From: Tamlana sp038148895
GTDB taxonomy: Bacteria; Bacteroidota; Bacteroidia; Flavobacteriales; Flavobacteriaceae
Reading direction: 5' to 3' (one strand)
Length of the DNA: 64,000 nucleotides
Assembly: GCA_038148895.1 (NCBI GenBank)
Contig: JBBVGQ010000003.1
Below, in pieces: positions 1 through 8,784 of the stretch. The notes beneath the pieces are model-generated. The model had not been told where the DNA came from. It worked only from the letters and a program-made list of their open reading frames with translations, and did not search any database. Each line of letters starts with the position of its first letter. The first letter of the stretch is position 1. Made by a program: the position numbers and the translations under genes.

Positions 1-255
1 TCGAGGTAGGACTTTACTTGTTTTGGCAAATATAACAAGACCTGTGGTTGGTCTGTCCAAACGGTGAACAGTGCCCAAATAGACATTTCCAGGTTTATTG
101 TATTTTTCTTTTATGTAGGCTTTAACTACATCGCTCAATGGTTTATCACCAGTTTTATCACCTTGAACAATATCACCGGCACGTTTGTTTATGATGACGA
201 TGTGATTATCTTCATATAAAACTTGTAGGTTAGACTTGTTAGAATGATTAGACAT
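1..255 (-). CDS. RluA-family pseudouridine synthase, N-terminal part (runs off the left edge)
   Basis: The first 85 codons are visible. The family isomerises uridine to pseudouridine in rRNA or tRNA. Residues 64-78 (HRLDRPTTGLVIFAK) contain the family signature, with the expected catalytic Asp at residue 67. The protein starts directly with the catalytic domain; no N-terminal S4 RNA-binding domain is present. The first residues (MSNHSNKSN) are encoded by TCTAAC-type repeats, so the N-terminus may have been reshaped by them. It reads in the same direction as panB and the four-helix gene upstream. The target nucleotide cannot be told from this fragment. Confidence 0.88.
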   Translation of the reverse strand, partial: MSNHSNKSNLQVLYEDNHIVIINKRAGDIVQGDKTGDKPLSDVVKAYIKEKYNKPGNVYLGTVHRLDRPTTGLVIFAKTSKVLPR

Positions 256-300
256 GCAAGACTTGTTAGACTGGTTAGAATTTTAGAAGTTTTAGATTTT
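236..300. repeat. Degenerate TCTAAC/AGTCTAAC repeat patch, left of the four-helix gene
   Basis: On the minus strand this stretch reads as repeated TCTAAC and GTCTAAC words (for example TCTAACCAGTCTAAC), running into the start codon of the RluA-family gene. A matching patch lies on the other side of the four-helix gene at about 665-755. Confidence 0.5.
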
Positions 301-645
301 TAAGTTTGATTTGAATTTTGAAATCATTTTAATAATTTCTTCAAGTTCTGAAAGACATTTATCTAACTCTTCTTTTGAAATGAATTTTAAATCATAAGCT
401 ATCATTAATTGAGTTTCAATTTCGTAAGCCGAGCCTAAAGTTATTTCTAAAAACCGAGAAAAATCTTTATTTGATGCTCTGGAAGAACCTTCAGCAATAT
501 TGGACGGAATGGAAACTGATGCCCTTCGTAATTGATTGGTTAGTCCAAATTTTTCGGATTCAGGAAATTTTGAAGAAATAAGATATATTTCTGAACAAAA
601 CAATCTGCTTCTTTTCCAAATTTCCAATTCTTTAAATCGATGCAT
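292..645 (-). CDS. Four-helix-bundle protein (S23/IVP-like family)
   Basis: A 117-residue protein with the hallmark of the four-helix-bundle family first seen in 23S rRNA intervening sequences and related to Avd proteins of diversity-generating retroelements. The core FPESEKFGLTNQLRRASVSI followed by PSNIAEG is clear, and the rest is predicted amphipathic helix. I chose Met at 645 because family members begin with a hydrophobic-K-E-L-x-I-W segment; an in-frame Met at 675 would add ten residues translated from repeat-like DNA. Function is unknown for free-standing copies. It sits alone between panB and the rluA-like gene, flanked on both sides by degenerate TCTAA repeats. No reverse transcriptase is nearby. 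Confidence 0.85.
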   Translation of the reverse strand: MHRFKELEIWKRSRLFCSEIYLISSKFPESEKFGLTNQLRRASVSIPSNIAEGSSRASNKDFSRFLEITLGSAYEIETQLMIAYDLKFISKEELDKCLSELEEIIKMISKFKSNLKI

Positions 646-664
646 CTCTAAACAGATTTTTAGA

Positions 665-755
665 AGGTTAGACAAATTAGATTTTTTTTAGATTTTGATA
701 TGTCCTGAATTTATTTTTCTAAGAAGTCTAAAATCTAAAAGGTCTAACTAAATCT
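665..755. repeat. Degenerate TCTAA/GTCTAA repeat patch, right of the four-helix gene
   Basis: On the minus strand it contains TTAGTTAGACC, AGATTTTAGACTT, AATCTAAAA and GTCTAACC words between the panB stop and the four-helix start. It resembles the patch at 236-300, so the small gene is bracketed by related low-complexity sequence. Confidence 0.45.
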
Positions 756-758
756 AGA

Positions 759-1577
759 CTAATATTGTTCGCTATCATTAGGAAAATCCCTAGACTTTAC
801 GTCGTCTACATATTGAGAGATCGCTTTGGTCATATCTTCATACAAGTGCAAATATCTTCTTAAAAACCTTGGATTGAATTCGTGGGTCATCCCAAGCATA
901 TCGTGCAACACCAAAACCTGACCATCTACATCAGGGCCTGCACCAATGCCTATGATTGGAATGCTGACGCTTTCGGCCACCTGTTTAGCAAGGGCGGCTG
1001 GAATTTTTTCAAGTACAATGGCAAAGCAGCCAATTTTTTCAAGCATTTTGGCGTCTTCCAATAAACGTTCCGCTTCCTCTTCCTCTTTGGCACGCACAGA
1101 ATATGTCCCAAATTTATAAATGGATTGCGGTGTTAAACCCAAATGACCCATTACGGGAATACCTGCGTTCAAAATACGCTTTATAGAATCTTTAACTTCT
1201 TTACCACCTTCCATTTTTACCGAATGCGCACCACTTTCTTTCATAATTCTAATGGCAGAACGAAGTGCTTCCTTGGGGTCACTTTGATAGCTGCCAAAAG
1301 GTAAATCGACTACAACCAAACATCTTTCAATGCCCCTAATTACCGAGGAGGCATGGTAAATCATTTGGTCTAGCGTAATGGGCAATGTGGTTTCATGCCC
1401 AGCCATAACATTACTCGCAGAGTCACCCACCAAAATCACATCAATGCCTGCTCCATCAACAATTTTGGCCATGCTATAGTCGTATGCCGTAAGCATAGAA
1501 ATCTTTTCGCCATTGGCTTTCATGTCAACCAATGTTTTTACGGTAATGCGTTTGTAATCTTTATTTGCTGCGGACAT
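759..1577 (-). CDS. panB: 3-methyl-2-oxobutanoate hydroxymethyltransferase
   Basis: A 272-residue enzyme of pantothenate (coenzyme A) synthesis that transfers a hydroxymethyl group from methylenetetrahydrofolate to 2-oxoisovalerate to give ketopantoate. The length is normal for PanB. Visible family motifs are MLTAYDYSMAKIVDGAG near residue 28, VGDSASNVMAGH (metal-binding Asp), VKMEGG, GHLGLTPQS, VLEKIP (catalytic Glu region) and GIGAGPDVDGQVLVLHDMLG. Cytoplasmic. It is followed by the four-helix and RluA-like genes and preceded by a GH28 gene 36 bp away on the same strand. The next pathway genes (panC, panD) are not in the window. Confidence 0.97.
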   Translation of the reverse strand: MSAANKDYKRITVKTLVDMKANGEKISMLTAYDYSMAKIVDGAGIDVILVGDSASNVMAGHETTLPITLDQMIYHASSVIRGIERCLVVVDLPFGSYQSDPKEALRSAIRIMKESGAHSVKMEGGKEVKDSIKRILNAGIPVMGHLGLTPQSIYKFGTYSVRAKEEEEAERLLEDAKMLEKIGCFAIVLEKIPAALAKQVAESVSIPIIGIGAGPDVDGQVLVLHDMLGMTHEFNPRFLRRYLHLYEDMTKAISQYVDDVKSRDFPNDSEQY

Positions 1578-1613
1578 CTGTCTTGATTTTTGTGATTTTG
1601 AATGATTGCAATT

Positions 1614-2963
1614 TTATTCAAGTAGCTTTCCATTTACCTTAACATTATTAAAGGTCAAGCCTTCAATAATGCTTTTATCGTAGGTGCCATCTTCGGCTTC
1701 AACATTTATGTTTTCAAATGTAAAATCGGAAAGTTTGTCGTATTCCGTAATTTTCATATCGTAGAAAATATCACATTTTAAATCAATATTTCTCATGGTG
1801 ATATGGTCGGAATAAGATAGTGGCACATCTTCACGTCCTTTCAAGTCGAAAAACTGCGTCCAAGGTTTAATATAAATAAAGCTGTGGGCTTGTCCCGTAA
1901 TGTTTTCAACAGTAATATATTCATAGTGTTGGGGTGTATCTGGACGCATTTTTAGCCACAACAAACGCTTTGCTTCACTGACTTTGCAATTGCGCATAAT
2001 GATATTTTTATTGTGCAAAGATTCACTACCGTTGGTTAGGGCAGAATGGCAGAAACCAAACTCACAATCCTCAATGATGATATTTGTATTTTCCCCATTG
2101 CTGGCATTTTTGTCAGACCAAGGGCCTTTACCGCCTTTAAGTGCAATAGCATCATCATTAACAGCCATATAACAACCTTTAACCAAAAAATTAGAGCACA
2201 CATCAATATCAATGGCATCGGTGCTTGGCGCCTTTATGGGCTCATGTGGGGATGTGATACGTAAATCAAGAACTTTTACATTATTACATTGGTAGTAGTG
2301 ACTGGACCAAAACCCGGAATTCCTTAGGTGCACGTCCTCTACTTGAACATTATTGCATTTCCAAATGAACACCAAACGTGGTCTTGATACCTCAAGATTG
2401 GTGCATTTTGGGTTTTCTTCACGCCTTTGCCAGAAGGCTTTCCAATAATTTAGACCATTACCATCAATAACACCGTTCCCAGTAATAGTGAACCCATCAA
2501 CCGCCTTGGCATTTACCAAAGCAGAAAAATATTCGATACTCTGCCCTTCAATTCTCGATGGTAAAAAAGGATAATCTGCAATATTGTCCGAGCCTTTTAA
2601 AGTTCCTCCTTTTACCACATGTAAATGCGTATTGGGTTTAAAAAACAAAGCACCACTTAAAAAAGTACCTTCTGGAATAACCACAACGCCACCACCATTT
2701 CTATAGGCCTCATCTATGACATTTTGAATTGCTTTTGTTTGAACTACAGTACTATCGGTACTTACATTATAGTCTGTAATGACATATTGTTTTCCTAAGG
2801 AAGTTGGGTCTATTTTTGAATCATCTTTAAACCATTCCGGAATTTCAGTTCCATCAGGAAAAAGATCCTTGTTATTATTGATAGTATCTTGTTTATTGGC
2901 TTGCTGTTGGCAAGAAGTTAATATGGCAATTGCCATTAAAAGGATGTTTTTCATTTTTTGCAA
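1614..2963 (-). CDS. GH28-family glycoside hydrolase (polygalacturonase-like) lipoprotein
   Basis: A 449-residue protein with a lipoprotein signal (LLMAIAILTSC, Cys18), so probably surface- or periplasm-anchored. After a pectate-lyase-3-like beta-helix start (YRNGGGVVVIPEGTFLSG, about 87-104) it carries GH28 catalytic blocks: STDAIDIDV (Asp249), NDDAIALKGG (Asp270/271), GFCHSALTNGSE in place of the usual GHG block (His306), and LWLKMR (about 336-340) for the RIK block. GH28 enzymes hydrolyse galacturonan or rhamnogalacturonan; the exact substrate is unclear. A start three codons later (Met4, 2954) is equally possible. It fits with the pectin-related genes at 13.7-20.5 kb but is not adjacent to them. 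Confidence 0.88.
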   Translation of the reverse strand: MQKMKNILLMAIAILTSCQQQANKQDTINNNKDLFPDGTEIPEWFKDDSKIDPTSLGKQYVITDYNVSTDSTVVQTKAIQNVIDEAYRNGGGVVVIPEGTFLSGALFFKPNTHLHVVKGGTLKGSDNIADYPFLPSRIEGQSIEYFSALVNAKAVDGFTITGNGVIDGNGLNYWKAFWQRREENPKCTNLEVSRPRLVFIWKCNNVQVEDVHLRNSGFWSSHYYQCNNVKVLDLRITSPHEPIKAPSTDAIDIDVCSNFLVKGCYMAVNDDAIALKGGKGPWSDKNASNGENTNIIIEDCEFGFCHSALTNGSESLHNKNIIMRNCKVSEAKRLLWLKMRPDTPQHYEYITVENITGQAHSFIYIKPWTQFFDLKGREDVPLSYSDHITMRNIDLKCDIFYDMKITEYDKLSDFTFENINVEAEDGTYDKSIIEGLTFNNVKVNGKLLE

Positions 2964-3081
2964 TATGTTTAGTCTTCAGTTGCCCGTAAAAGTACTAAAT
3001 AAAGAAGATACTGTTAAACTTTTCTTTAAAGGTGTTCTATATCGTTATGTATCAGTTAATTTAGCCTGAAACTTATATAAT

Positions 3082-3540
3082 ATGACGAGAGCAATATTTT
3101 ATTTGGCCCTTTTAATCACTTCCGCAATTTTTGGCCAGACCAGCCAGGAATTTGAAGTTAAGGCAGCCGTTGATACATTTTTTGAAGGCTTTCATAAGGG
3201 CGATACAACGTTAATGAAATCGGTTATGATGGATAAAGTTCTATTACAAACAGCCTATAAAAGTAAAGAAGGCAAAGATATTTTAGTTACGGACGAACCT
3301 GAAAAACTTATTAATGCCATTGCAAATAGACCAGAAGACCAAAAATGGGACGAACGCTTATTGGATTACAGCATTCAAGTAGATGGTAATATGGCCAACG
3401 CTTGGACACCGTACGAGTTTTGGTTTAATGACACCTTCAGTCATTGCGGGGTAAACTCATTTCAACTTTTTAAAGATGGTGAACAATGGAAAATCATTTA
3501 TCTAATTGACACACGGCGGCGTTCAACCTGCGAAAAATAA
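3082..3540 (+). CDS. Secreted NTF2-like (SnoaL/DUF4440-type) protein
   Basis: A 152-residue protein with an N-terminal signal peptide (IFYLALLITSAIFGQ). The remainder resembles nuclear-transport-factor-2-like folds: an N-terminal helix (EVKAAVDTFFEGFHKGD), then alternating strands ending DGEQWKIIYLIDTRRR. The family includes ligand-binding and enzymatic members, so no reaction can be assigned. It is a single gene with its own hairpin terminator at 3562-3592, upstream of dnaK and divergent from the GH28 gene. Confidence 0.75.
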   Translation: MTRAIFYLALLITSAIFGQTSQEFEVKAAVDTFFEGFHKGDTTLMKSVMMDKVLLQTAYKSKEGKDILVTDEPEKLINAIANRPEDQKWDERLLDYSIQVDGNMANAWTPYEFWFNDTFSHCGVNSFQLFKDGEQWKIIYLIDTRRRSTCEK

Positions 3541-3561
3541 AGAACAATAATATATTTATTT

Positions 3562-3592
3562 AAAAATGCTGACACTGTGTCAGCATTTTTTT
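3562..3592 (+). terminator. Intrinsic terminator after the NTF2-like gene
   Basis: Perfect dyad AATGCTGACAC / GTGTCAGCATT with a run of seven T at the 3' side, 22 nt after the stop codon. The A-rich 5' flank makes it potentially bidirectional. Confidence 0.85.
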
Positions 3593-3662
3593 GTTGGCAT
3601 AATGATTGACTTATACTAACCGACAATTAAAACGAACATTCAACACAATTAATAAAAATATT

Positions 3663-5573
3663 ATGAGTAAAATTATTGGAATCGATTTAGGAACAACCAA
3701 CTCTTGCGTTTCGGTAATGGAAGGTAACGAGCCTGTAGTTATTCCTAATGCTGAAGGTAAAAGAACAACACCATCTGTAATCGCTTTCGTGGAAGGTGGC
3801 GAAATTAAAGTTGGTGACCCAGCAAAACGTCAAGCAGTGACCAACCCATTAAAAACCGTTTATTCTATTAAACGTTTTATGGGTAATAAATATTCTGAAT
3901 CTAAAAAAGAGGCAGAACGTGTTCCTTATAAAGTAGTAAAAGGTGACAACGACACACCTCGTGTGGATATAGACGGACGTTTATATACGCCTCAAGAATT
4001 GTCAGCTATGATTCTTCAAAAAATGAAGAAAACGGCTGAGGATTACTTAGGAGCAGATGTAACTAGAGCTGTTATTACAGTGCCTGCTTATTTTAACGAC
4101 AGTCAACGTCAAGCTACTAAAGAAGCTGGTGAAATTGCTGGTTTAAAAGTAGAACGTATTATCAATGAGCCTACTGCTGCTGCATTGGCTTATGGATTGG
4201 ACAAAAAAGGAAAAGACCAAAAAATAGTGGTATTTGACTTTGGTGGTGGTACGCACGACGTTTCTATCCTTGAATTGGGAGATGGCGTATTTGAAGTATT
4301 ATCTACCGATGGTGATACACACTTAGGTGGTGATGATGTAGATGAAAAAATCATCAACTGGTTGGCAGATGAGTTCAACGCTGAAGAAGGTATGGATTTA
4401 AGAAAAGACCCAATGTCTCTTCAACGTTTAAAAGAAGCTGCTGAAAAAGCCAAGATTGAATTATCTTCTTCTTCTCAAACAGAAATCAACTTACCATATA
4501 TCACGGCTACAGCCAGTGGACCAAAACACTTGGTGCGTACATTAACACGTTCAAAATTCGAGCAATTAATTGACGATTTAGTAAAACGTACTATTGAGCC
4601 TTGCCAATCTGCACTCAAAGCGGCTGGTTTAAGCAAAAGTGATATTGATGAAATCATCTTGGTAGGTGGTTCAACACGTATTCCTGCAGTGCAAGCAGCG
4701 GTTGAGAAATTCTTCGGAAAAGCACCAAGCAAAGGTGTTAACCCAGACGAAGTTGTTTCTTTAGGTGCTGGTATCCAAGGTGGTGTATTAACCGGAGATG
4801 TAAAAGATGTATTGTTATTGGACGTCACTCCATTATCTCTTGGTATTGAAACTATGGGTAACGTATTTACCAAATTAATTGAGGCAAATACAACCATCCC
4901 AACTAAAAAATCACAGGTTTTCTCAACTGCGGCTGATAATCAGCCTTCTGTAGAAATCCATGTGTTACAAGGTGAAAGAGCTATGGCTGCTGATAATAAA
5001 ACAATTGGACGTTTCCACTTAGATGGTATTCCACCAGCAAGACGTGGTACACCTCAAATTGAAGTAACCTTTGATATTGATGCCAATGGTATCATTAAAG
5101 TGTCAGCCGAAGATAAAGCAACTGGTAAAAAACAAGATATCAGAATTGAAGCTTCTTCTGGATTGACTGAGGAAGAAATCCAAAAAATGAAAGCAGATGC
5201 TGAAGCAAATGCCGAAGCAGATAAAGCTGCAGCTGAAAAAGCTCAAAAATTGAACGAAGCAGATTCTATGATTTTCCAAACTGAAAAACAATTGGAAGAG
5301 TTTGGTGATAAATTATCAGATGATAAAAAGAAACCAATCGAAGATGCTTTGGAAGAATTGAAAAAAGCTTACGAAAGTAAAGATATTGCAGTAATTGAGC
5401 CTGCTTTAAATAAAATAAACGAAGCTTGGAAAGTAGCTTCTGAAGAAATGTACAAAGCACAAGCCGAAGCACAACAAGCTAGTGGTGAAGCTCAACCAGG
5501 ACCTGATGCCAGTCAAAATGGTCAAGGGGAGAGCAGTGATGTAGAAGATGTAGATTTCGAAGAAGTCAAGTAA
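3663..5573 (+). CDS. dnaK: Chaperone protein DnaK (Hsp70)
   Basis: A 636-residue ATP-dependent chaperone. The nucleotide-binding domain opens with KIIGIDLGTTNSCVSVMEG and contains DFGGGTHDVSILELGDG and IILVGGSTRIPAVQ. The substrate-binding domain includes DVTPLSLGIETMGNVFTKLI, and the C-terminal lid ends in the conserved acidic tail DVEDVDFEEVK after a Q/G-rich linker. I chose ATG 3663 because the family begins MSKIIGIDLG; an upstream in-frame Met at 3606 would add a non-conserved 19-residue tail. Unlike in many bacteria, grpE and dnaJ are not adjacent. No TAnnTTTG promoter was seen just upstream. Confidence 0.98.
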   Translation: MSKIIGIDLGTTNSCVSVMEGNEPVVIPNAEGKRTTPSVIAFVEGGEIKVGDPAKRQAVTNPLKTVYSIKRFMGNKYSESKKEAERVPYKVVKGDNDTPRVDIDGRLYTPQELSAMILQKMKKTAEDYLGADVTRAVITVPAYFNDSQRQATKEAGEIAGLKVERIINEPTAAALAYGLDKKGKDQKIVVFDFGGGTHDVSILELGDGVFEVLSTDGDTHLGGDDVDEKIINWLADEFNAEEGMDLRKDPMSLQRLKEAAEKAKIELSSSSQTEINLPYITATASGPKHLVRTLTRSKFEQLIDDLVKRTIEPCQSALKAAGLSKSDIDEIILVGGSTRIPAVQAAVEKFFGKAPSKGVNPDEVVSLGAGIQGGVLTGDVKDVLLLDVTPLSLGIETMGNVFTKLIEANTTIPTKKSQVFSTAADNQPSVEIHVLQGERAMAADNKTIGRFHLDGIPPARRGTPQIEVTFDIDANGIIKVSAEDKATGKKQDIRIEASSGLTEEEIQKMKADAEANAEADKAAAEKAQKLNEADSMIFQTEKQLEEFGDKLSDDKKKPIEDALEELKKAYESKDIAVIEPALNKINEAWKVASEEMYKAQAEAQQASGEAQPGPDASQNGQGESSDVEDVDFEEVK

Positions 5574-5598
5574 GCTTCAAGTCGGAAGAAGAAGCTAG

Positions 5599-5636
5599 AA
5601 AAAAAGTGCAATCAATTTTTGATTGCACTTTTTTTA
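5599..5636 (+). terminator. Intrinsic terminator after dnaK
   Basis: Stem GTGCAATC / GATTGCAC flanked by A7 and T7 with a seven-base loop, 26 nt after the dnaK stop codon. Confidence 0.88.
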
Positions 5637-5686
5637 TAAAATAATTCTTACTATTATTGTGCCTTTAACAAACCAAGTCAAAAATC

Positions 5687-6205
5687 ATGAAAAAACTAAA
5701 CTTATTTTTTGTAGCACTAGCTTTAATAATTACTTCTTGTACTGAGGACGGTGATCCTATTCCACAAATATCTGGAGATATTGTTGGTATATGGGATATG
5801 GTAGATTATACTTATACTGGCCAGACCGTTACTACTGCCCAAGGTCAAACTTTAAAAAGTGACTTTACAGGAGAGGCTTACAATATGAATTATACCATTA
5901 CTTTTGAAGAAAACCCAAATAACTTAATATCCATGGGCTCATTTAGTCTTAAACTAACTACAACAACATTAGGACAAACATCAACACAAAACATTGACAA
6001 TATTGAGGGCTTAGTAACAGGCACATGGGAAATGGTCAATGGAGAAATAATAACCAATGCCAATGGGGATCAAGGGAAAATGAAAATTGAAGAACTTACG
6101 GAATCTTCTTTGGTTTTATCTATAGCAGAAAAACAAGATTTATCGCAATCTGGCGTTAGCATTATTGCGGATATAGATGCTGTTCTATTTTTCGAAAGAC
6201 AATAA
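5687..6205 (+). CDS. Lipocalin-like domain lipoprotein
   Basis: A 172-residue protein with a lipobox (ALIITSC, Cys18), so lipidated and exported. The mature part starts with a lipocalin-like entry (GDIVGIWDMVDYTYTG) and shows alternating beta strands with a second turn GLVTGTWEMVNGEII, as in Bacteroidetes lipocalin-like (DUF4923/PF13648-type) proteins. Ligand and role are unknown. It is monocistronic, between dnaK and cydAB, with its own terminator at 6226-6259. Confidence 0.72.
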   Translation: MKKLNLFFVALALIITSCTEDGDPIPQISGDIVGIWDMVDYTYTGQTVTTAQGQTLKSDFTGEAYNMNYTITFEENPNNLISMGSFSLKLTTTTLGQTSTQNIDNIEGLVTGTWEMVNGEIITNANGDQGKMKIEELTESSLVLSIAEKQDLSQSGVSIIADIDAVLFFERQ

Positions 6206-6225
6206 TCTTTATAAAAAATTAAATG

Positions 6226-6259
6226 AAAAAGGCGCAACCATTTTGGTTGCGCCTTTTTT
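6226..6259 (+). terminator. Intrinsic terminator after the lipocalin-like gene
   Basis: Stem AAAAAGGCGCAACC / GGTTGCGCCTTTTTT with a short ATTTT-type loop and a T run. Confidence 0.88.
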
Positions 6260-6294
6260 GTGATAATTATTACAATACTTGCCTTGCTGTAACG

Positions 6295-6302
6295 TATTTT
6301 TG
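6295..6302 (+). promoter_or_regulatory. Candidate -7 box for cydAB
   Basis: TATTTTTG matches the Bacteroidetes -7 consensus TAnnTTTG and lies 17 nt before the cydA ATG. No TTG at the usual 17-23 nt upstream distance was found, so support is partial. Confidence 0.45.
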
Positions 6303-6319
6303 CTCGAAACAAAGAAGCT

Positions 6320-7666
6320 ATGGATGTAGAGATTTTAGCAAGAATTCAATTTGCCTTCACTGTTGCGTTTCACTATATATATCCTCCGTTAAGTATTGGT
6401 ATTGGTCTAATCATGGTTATTATGGAAGGCCTGTATCTTAAAACAGGTAAAAAGGAATACGAAGTTCTCACGCGTTTTTGGTTAAAGATATTTGCAATAA
6501 CCTTTGGTATTGGCGTGGCCACGGGAATCATTATGGAATTTGAATTTGGCACAAATTGGGCGGTTTATTCAAGATATGTCGGAGATATTTTTGGTAGCGC
6601 ATTGGCGGCAGAAGGTTTGTTCGCGTTCGGTTTGGAAAGTACGTTTTTGGGTATTTTAATTTTTGGATGGAATCGTGTATCTCCTAAAGTCCATTTTATT
6701 TCGGCCATTGGCGTATTTTTAGGCTCTATGTTTTCTGCTATTTGGATAGTGGTGGCCAACAGTTGGCAACAAACACCTGCCGGATACCATATTGTTGGTG
6801 AAGGTTTTAATGCTAGGGCAGAAGTCACTGATTTTTGGGCTATGGTCTTTAATCCTTCGAGTGTAGACAGAATTATTCATGTTTGGCAAGGGGCCTTTTT
6901 AGCAGGCGCTTTTTTGGTGTTAAGCGTTCATGCATATTATCTTTTAAAAGGAAAGTATATTGAAATCTCAAAAAAAGCCTTTAAAATAGCCCTGTTGGTG
7001 GCTACGATTGTGTCCTTTACCCAATTAATTTCAGGTCATAGTTCAGCTGATGGTGTGGCAGAAAACCAACCAGCAAAATTGGCAGCCATGGAAGGACACT
7101 ACGATAAATCTGCCCCTGCCGATTTATATTTGTTCGGCTGGGTTGACAACGAATCGCAAAAAGTTACAGGATTAAGCATACCTGGCGGATTGTCATTTTT
7201 GGTACATCAAAATTTTGATGCGCCAATTACTGGTTTAAATGCTTTCCCAAAAGAAGATAGGCCAGGGCAGATAAATGCTGTGTTTCAGTTTTATCATATT
7301 ATGATTTTTATTGGGCTATTCTTAATCGCATTAACCTTTTATGCCAGTTTTTTATGGTGGCGAGGAATATTGTTTGAAAAGAAATGGCTGCTTAAAATAT
7401 TTGCATTTTCGGTGATTTTACCTCAAATAGCCAATCAGGTAGGTTGGTTTACCGCTGAAATGGGCAGACAGCCATGGATTGTTTATGGTCATTTAAGAAC
7501 AAGTGAAGGGTTTTCGCAAGAAGTGACCGCCAATCAAATTGTATTTTCACTTGTTCTGTTCACTGTGGTTTATGCACTCTTGTTATTATTATTTCTATAT
7601 TCCTTGAATAAAAAGATAAAGCATGGGCCGTATGACGAGGCAGAACACCAATATGAAATTATTTAA
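6320..7666 (+). CDS. cydA: Cytochrome bd ubiquinol oxidase subunit I
   Basis: A 448-residue polytopic inner-membrane subunit of the high-affinity terminal oxidase that oxidises quinol and reduces oxygen to water. The N-terminal heme-ligand region is RIQFAFTVAFHYIYPP (His18). A second ligand region is RIIHVWQGAFLAGAFLVLSVH, and the QPAKLAAMEGHYD and GRQPWIVYGHLRTSEG motifs are conserved. It is shorter than the roughly 520-residue enterobacterial form because the C-terminal part of the periplasmic quinol-binding Q-loop is reduced. It forms an operon with cydB, 12 bp downstream. No cydX-like small ORF or cydCD was seen. Confidence 0.97.
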   Translation: MDVEILARIQFAFTVAFHYIYPPLSIGIGLIMVIMEGLYLKTGKKEYEVLTRFWLKIFAITFGIGVATGIIMEFEFGTNWAVYSRYVGDIFGSALAAEGLFAFGLESTFLGILIFGWNRVSPKVHFISAIGVFLGSMFSAIWIVVANSWQQTPAGYHIVGEGFNARAEVTDFWAMVFNPSSVDRIIHVWQGAFLAGAFLVLSVHAYYLLKGKYIEISKKAFKIALLVATIVSFTQLISGHSSADGVAENQPAKLAAMEGHYDKSAPADLYLFGWVDNESQKVTGLSIPGGLSFLVHQNFDAPITGLNAFPKEDRPGQINAVFQFYHIMIFIGLFLIALTFYASFLWWRGILFEKKWLLKIFAFSVILPQIANQVGWFTAEMGRQPWIVYGHLRTSEGFSQEVTANQIVFSLVLFTVVYALLLLLFLYSLNKKIKHGPYDEAEHQYEII

Positions 7667-7678
7667 AAGGCATTGATT

Positions 7679-8716
7679 ATGGAAACGTTTTTAGGTATAG
7701 ATTATCCAACGCTTTGGTATTTGGTGGTTGGGCTTTTGTTTTCCGGATATGCCATTTTGGAGGGCTTTGATTACGGTGCAGGTGCTTGGCATTTATTTTT
7801 GCGCAAGGATTTGAGCCGAAGAATAGCCATTAATGCTATAGGCCCACTTTGGGATGCCAACCAAGTTTGGTTAATTATTGGTGGTGGTTCATTATTTGCG
7901 GGTTTTCCTGTTATGTACGCCACAATGTTGTCTGCGATGTATATTCCATTTATGATATTTTTGATGTTGTTGGTATTACGGTCTGCAGCCATAAAATTTA
8001 GAAGTGCGGAAGAAATGCTTTGGTGGCGAAAAACATGGGATATTATTTATTTTTCATCAAATACGCTTATCGCTTTTTTATTGGGTGTAGTACTGGGCAA
8101 CGTTTTACAAGGTTTTGAAATTCATGAGAATTTCACTTATAAAGGCGGTATATTCTTTTCGTTTTTAAACCCTTATGCCGTTATAGTTGGGTTTACAACC
8201 TTGTCCATTTTTATGACGCAGGGCGCTATATTTCTTCTTTTAAAGACAGAAGGGCGTTTATATGCCAGGCTTTCGTTTTTGTTGAAGAAAGGGATGATAT
8301 TTTTCATCGTCAGCTTTGCGGTGACTTCATTATACACATTAGTTTTTATTCACGGGGTAACCGATAAGTTTAAAGAGCAACCCGTGTTTTTCATTTTACC
8401 CTTATTGGCGTTTTTGGCCGTTGCTAACGTGCCAAGACTGGTTTCAAAGAAAAAGTATGCTTTTGCCATGGTGTTTTCCTCATTAATTATGGCATTTTTA
8501 TTAATGTTGGTCGCTTTTCAGTTGTATCCAGTTTTGTTGCCATCAACCATCGACCCAAAGTTTAGTGTAACCATATACAATGCTGCTTCATCACAAAAAT
8601 CATTAGGGATTATGTTAACCATCGTGGTTATTGGCGCACCGCTTTTAACCGCCTATTTCCTGTTTTTATATAAAACCTTTCACGGTAAAGTTAAATTGGA
8701 CGATACAAGTTATTAG
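7679..8716 (+). CDS. cydB: Cytochrome bd ubiquinol oxidase subunit II
   Basis: A 345-residue multi-helix membrane subunit partnering CydA. It starts METFLGIDYPTLWYLVVGLL and carries the CydB hallmarks GYAILEGFDYGAGAWH and GPLWDANQVWLIIGGGSLFAGFP. I chose ATG 7679 rather than the in-frame TTG at 7673. It is followed by a hairpin terminator shared with the convergent PepSY-like gene. Confidence 0.97.
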   Translation: METFLGIDYPTLWYLVVGLLFSGYAILEGFDYGAGAWHLFLRKDLSRRIAINAIGPLWDANQVWLIIGGGSLFAGFPVMYATMLSAMYIPFMIFLMLLVLRSAAIKFRSAEEMLWWRKTWDIIYFSSNTLIAFLLGVVLGNVLQGFEIHENFTYKGGIFFSFLNPYAVIVGFTTLSIFMTQGAIFLLLKTEGRLYARLSFLLKKGMIFFIVSFAVTSLYTLVFIHGVTDKFKEQPVFFILPLLAFLAVANVPRLVSKKKYAFAMVFSSLIMAFLLMLVAFQLYPVLLPSTIDPKFSVTIYNAASSQKSLGIMLTIVVIGAPLLTAYFLFLYKTFHGKVKLDDTSY

Positions 8717-8732
8717 TATGGGCAATAATCAC

Positions 8733-8764
8733 AAAAAGCGCAACCATTTTTGATTGCGCTTTTT
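8733..8764. terminator. Bidirectional terminator between cydB and the convergent PepSY-like gene
   Basis: Stem AAAAAGCGCAA / TTGCGCTTTTT with a loop of about ten bases. A runs on one side and T runs on the other suit both convergent genes. Confidence 0.82.
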
Positions 8765-8784
8765 GTTTTCAAGGTGTTAATTAA

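Noticed and set aside
292..645. Diversity-generating retroelement (Avd plus RT)
   Set aside because: No reverse transcriptase, template or variable repeat is found near the four-helix-bundle gene.
4475..4897. A 140-codon ORF antisense to dnaK
   Set aside because: It is the frame shadow of a highly conserved gene, with no motif or start context of its own.
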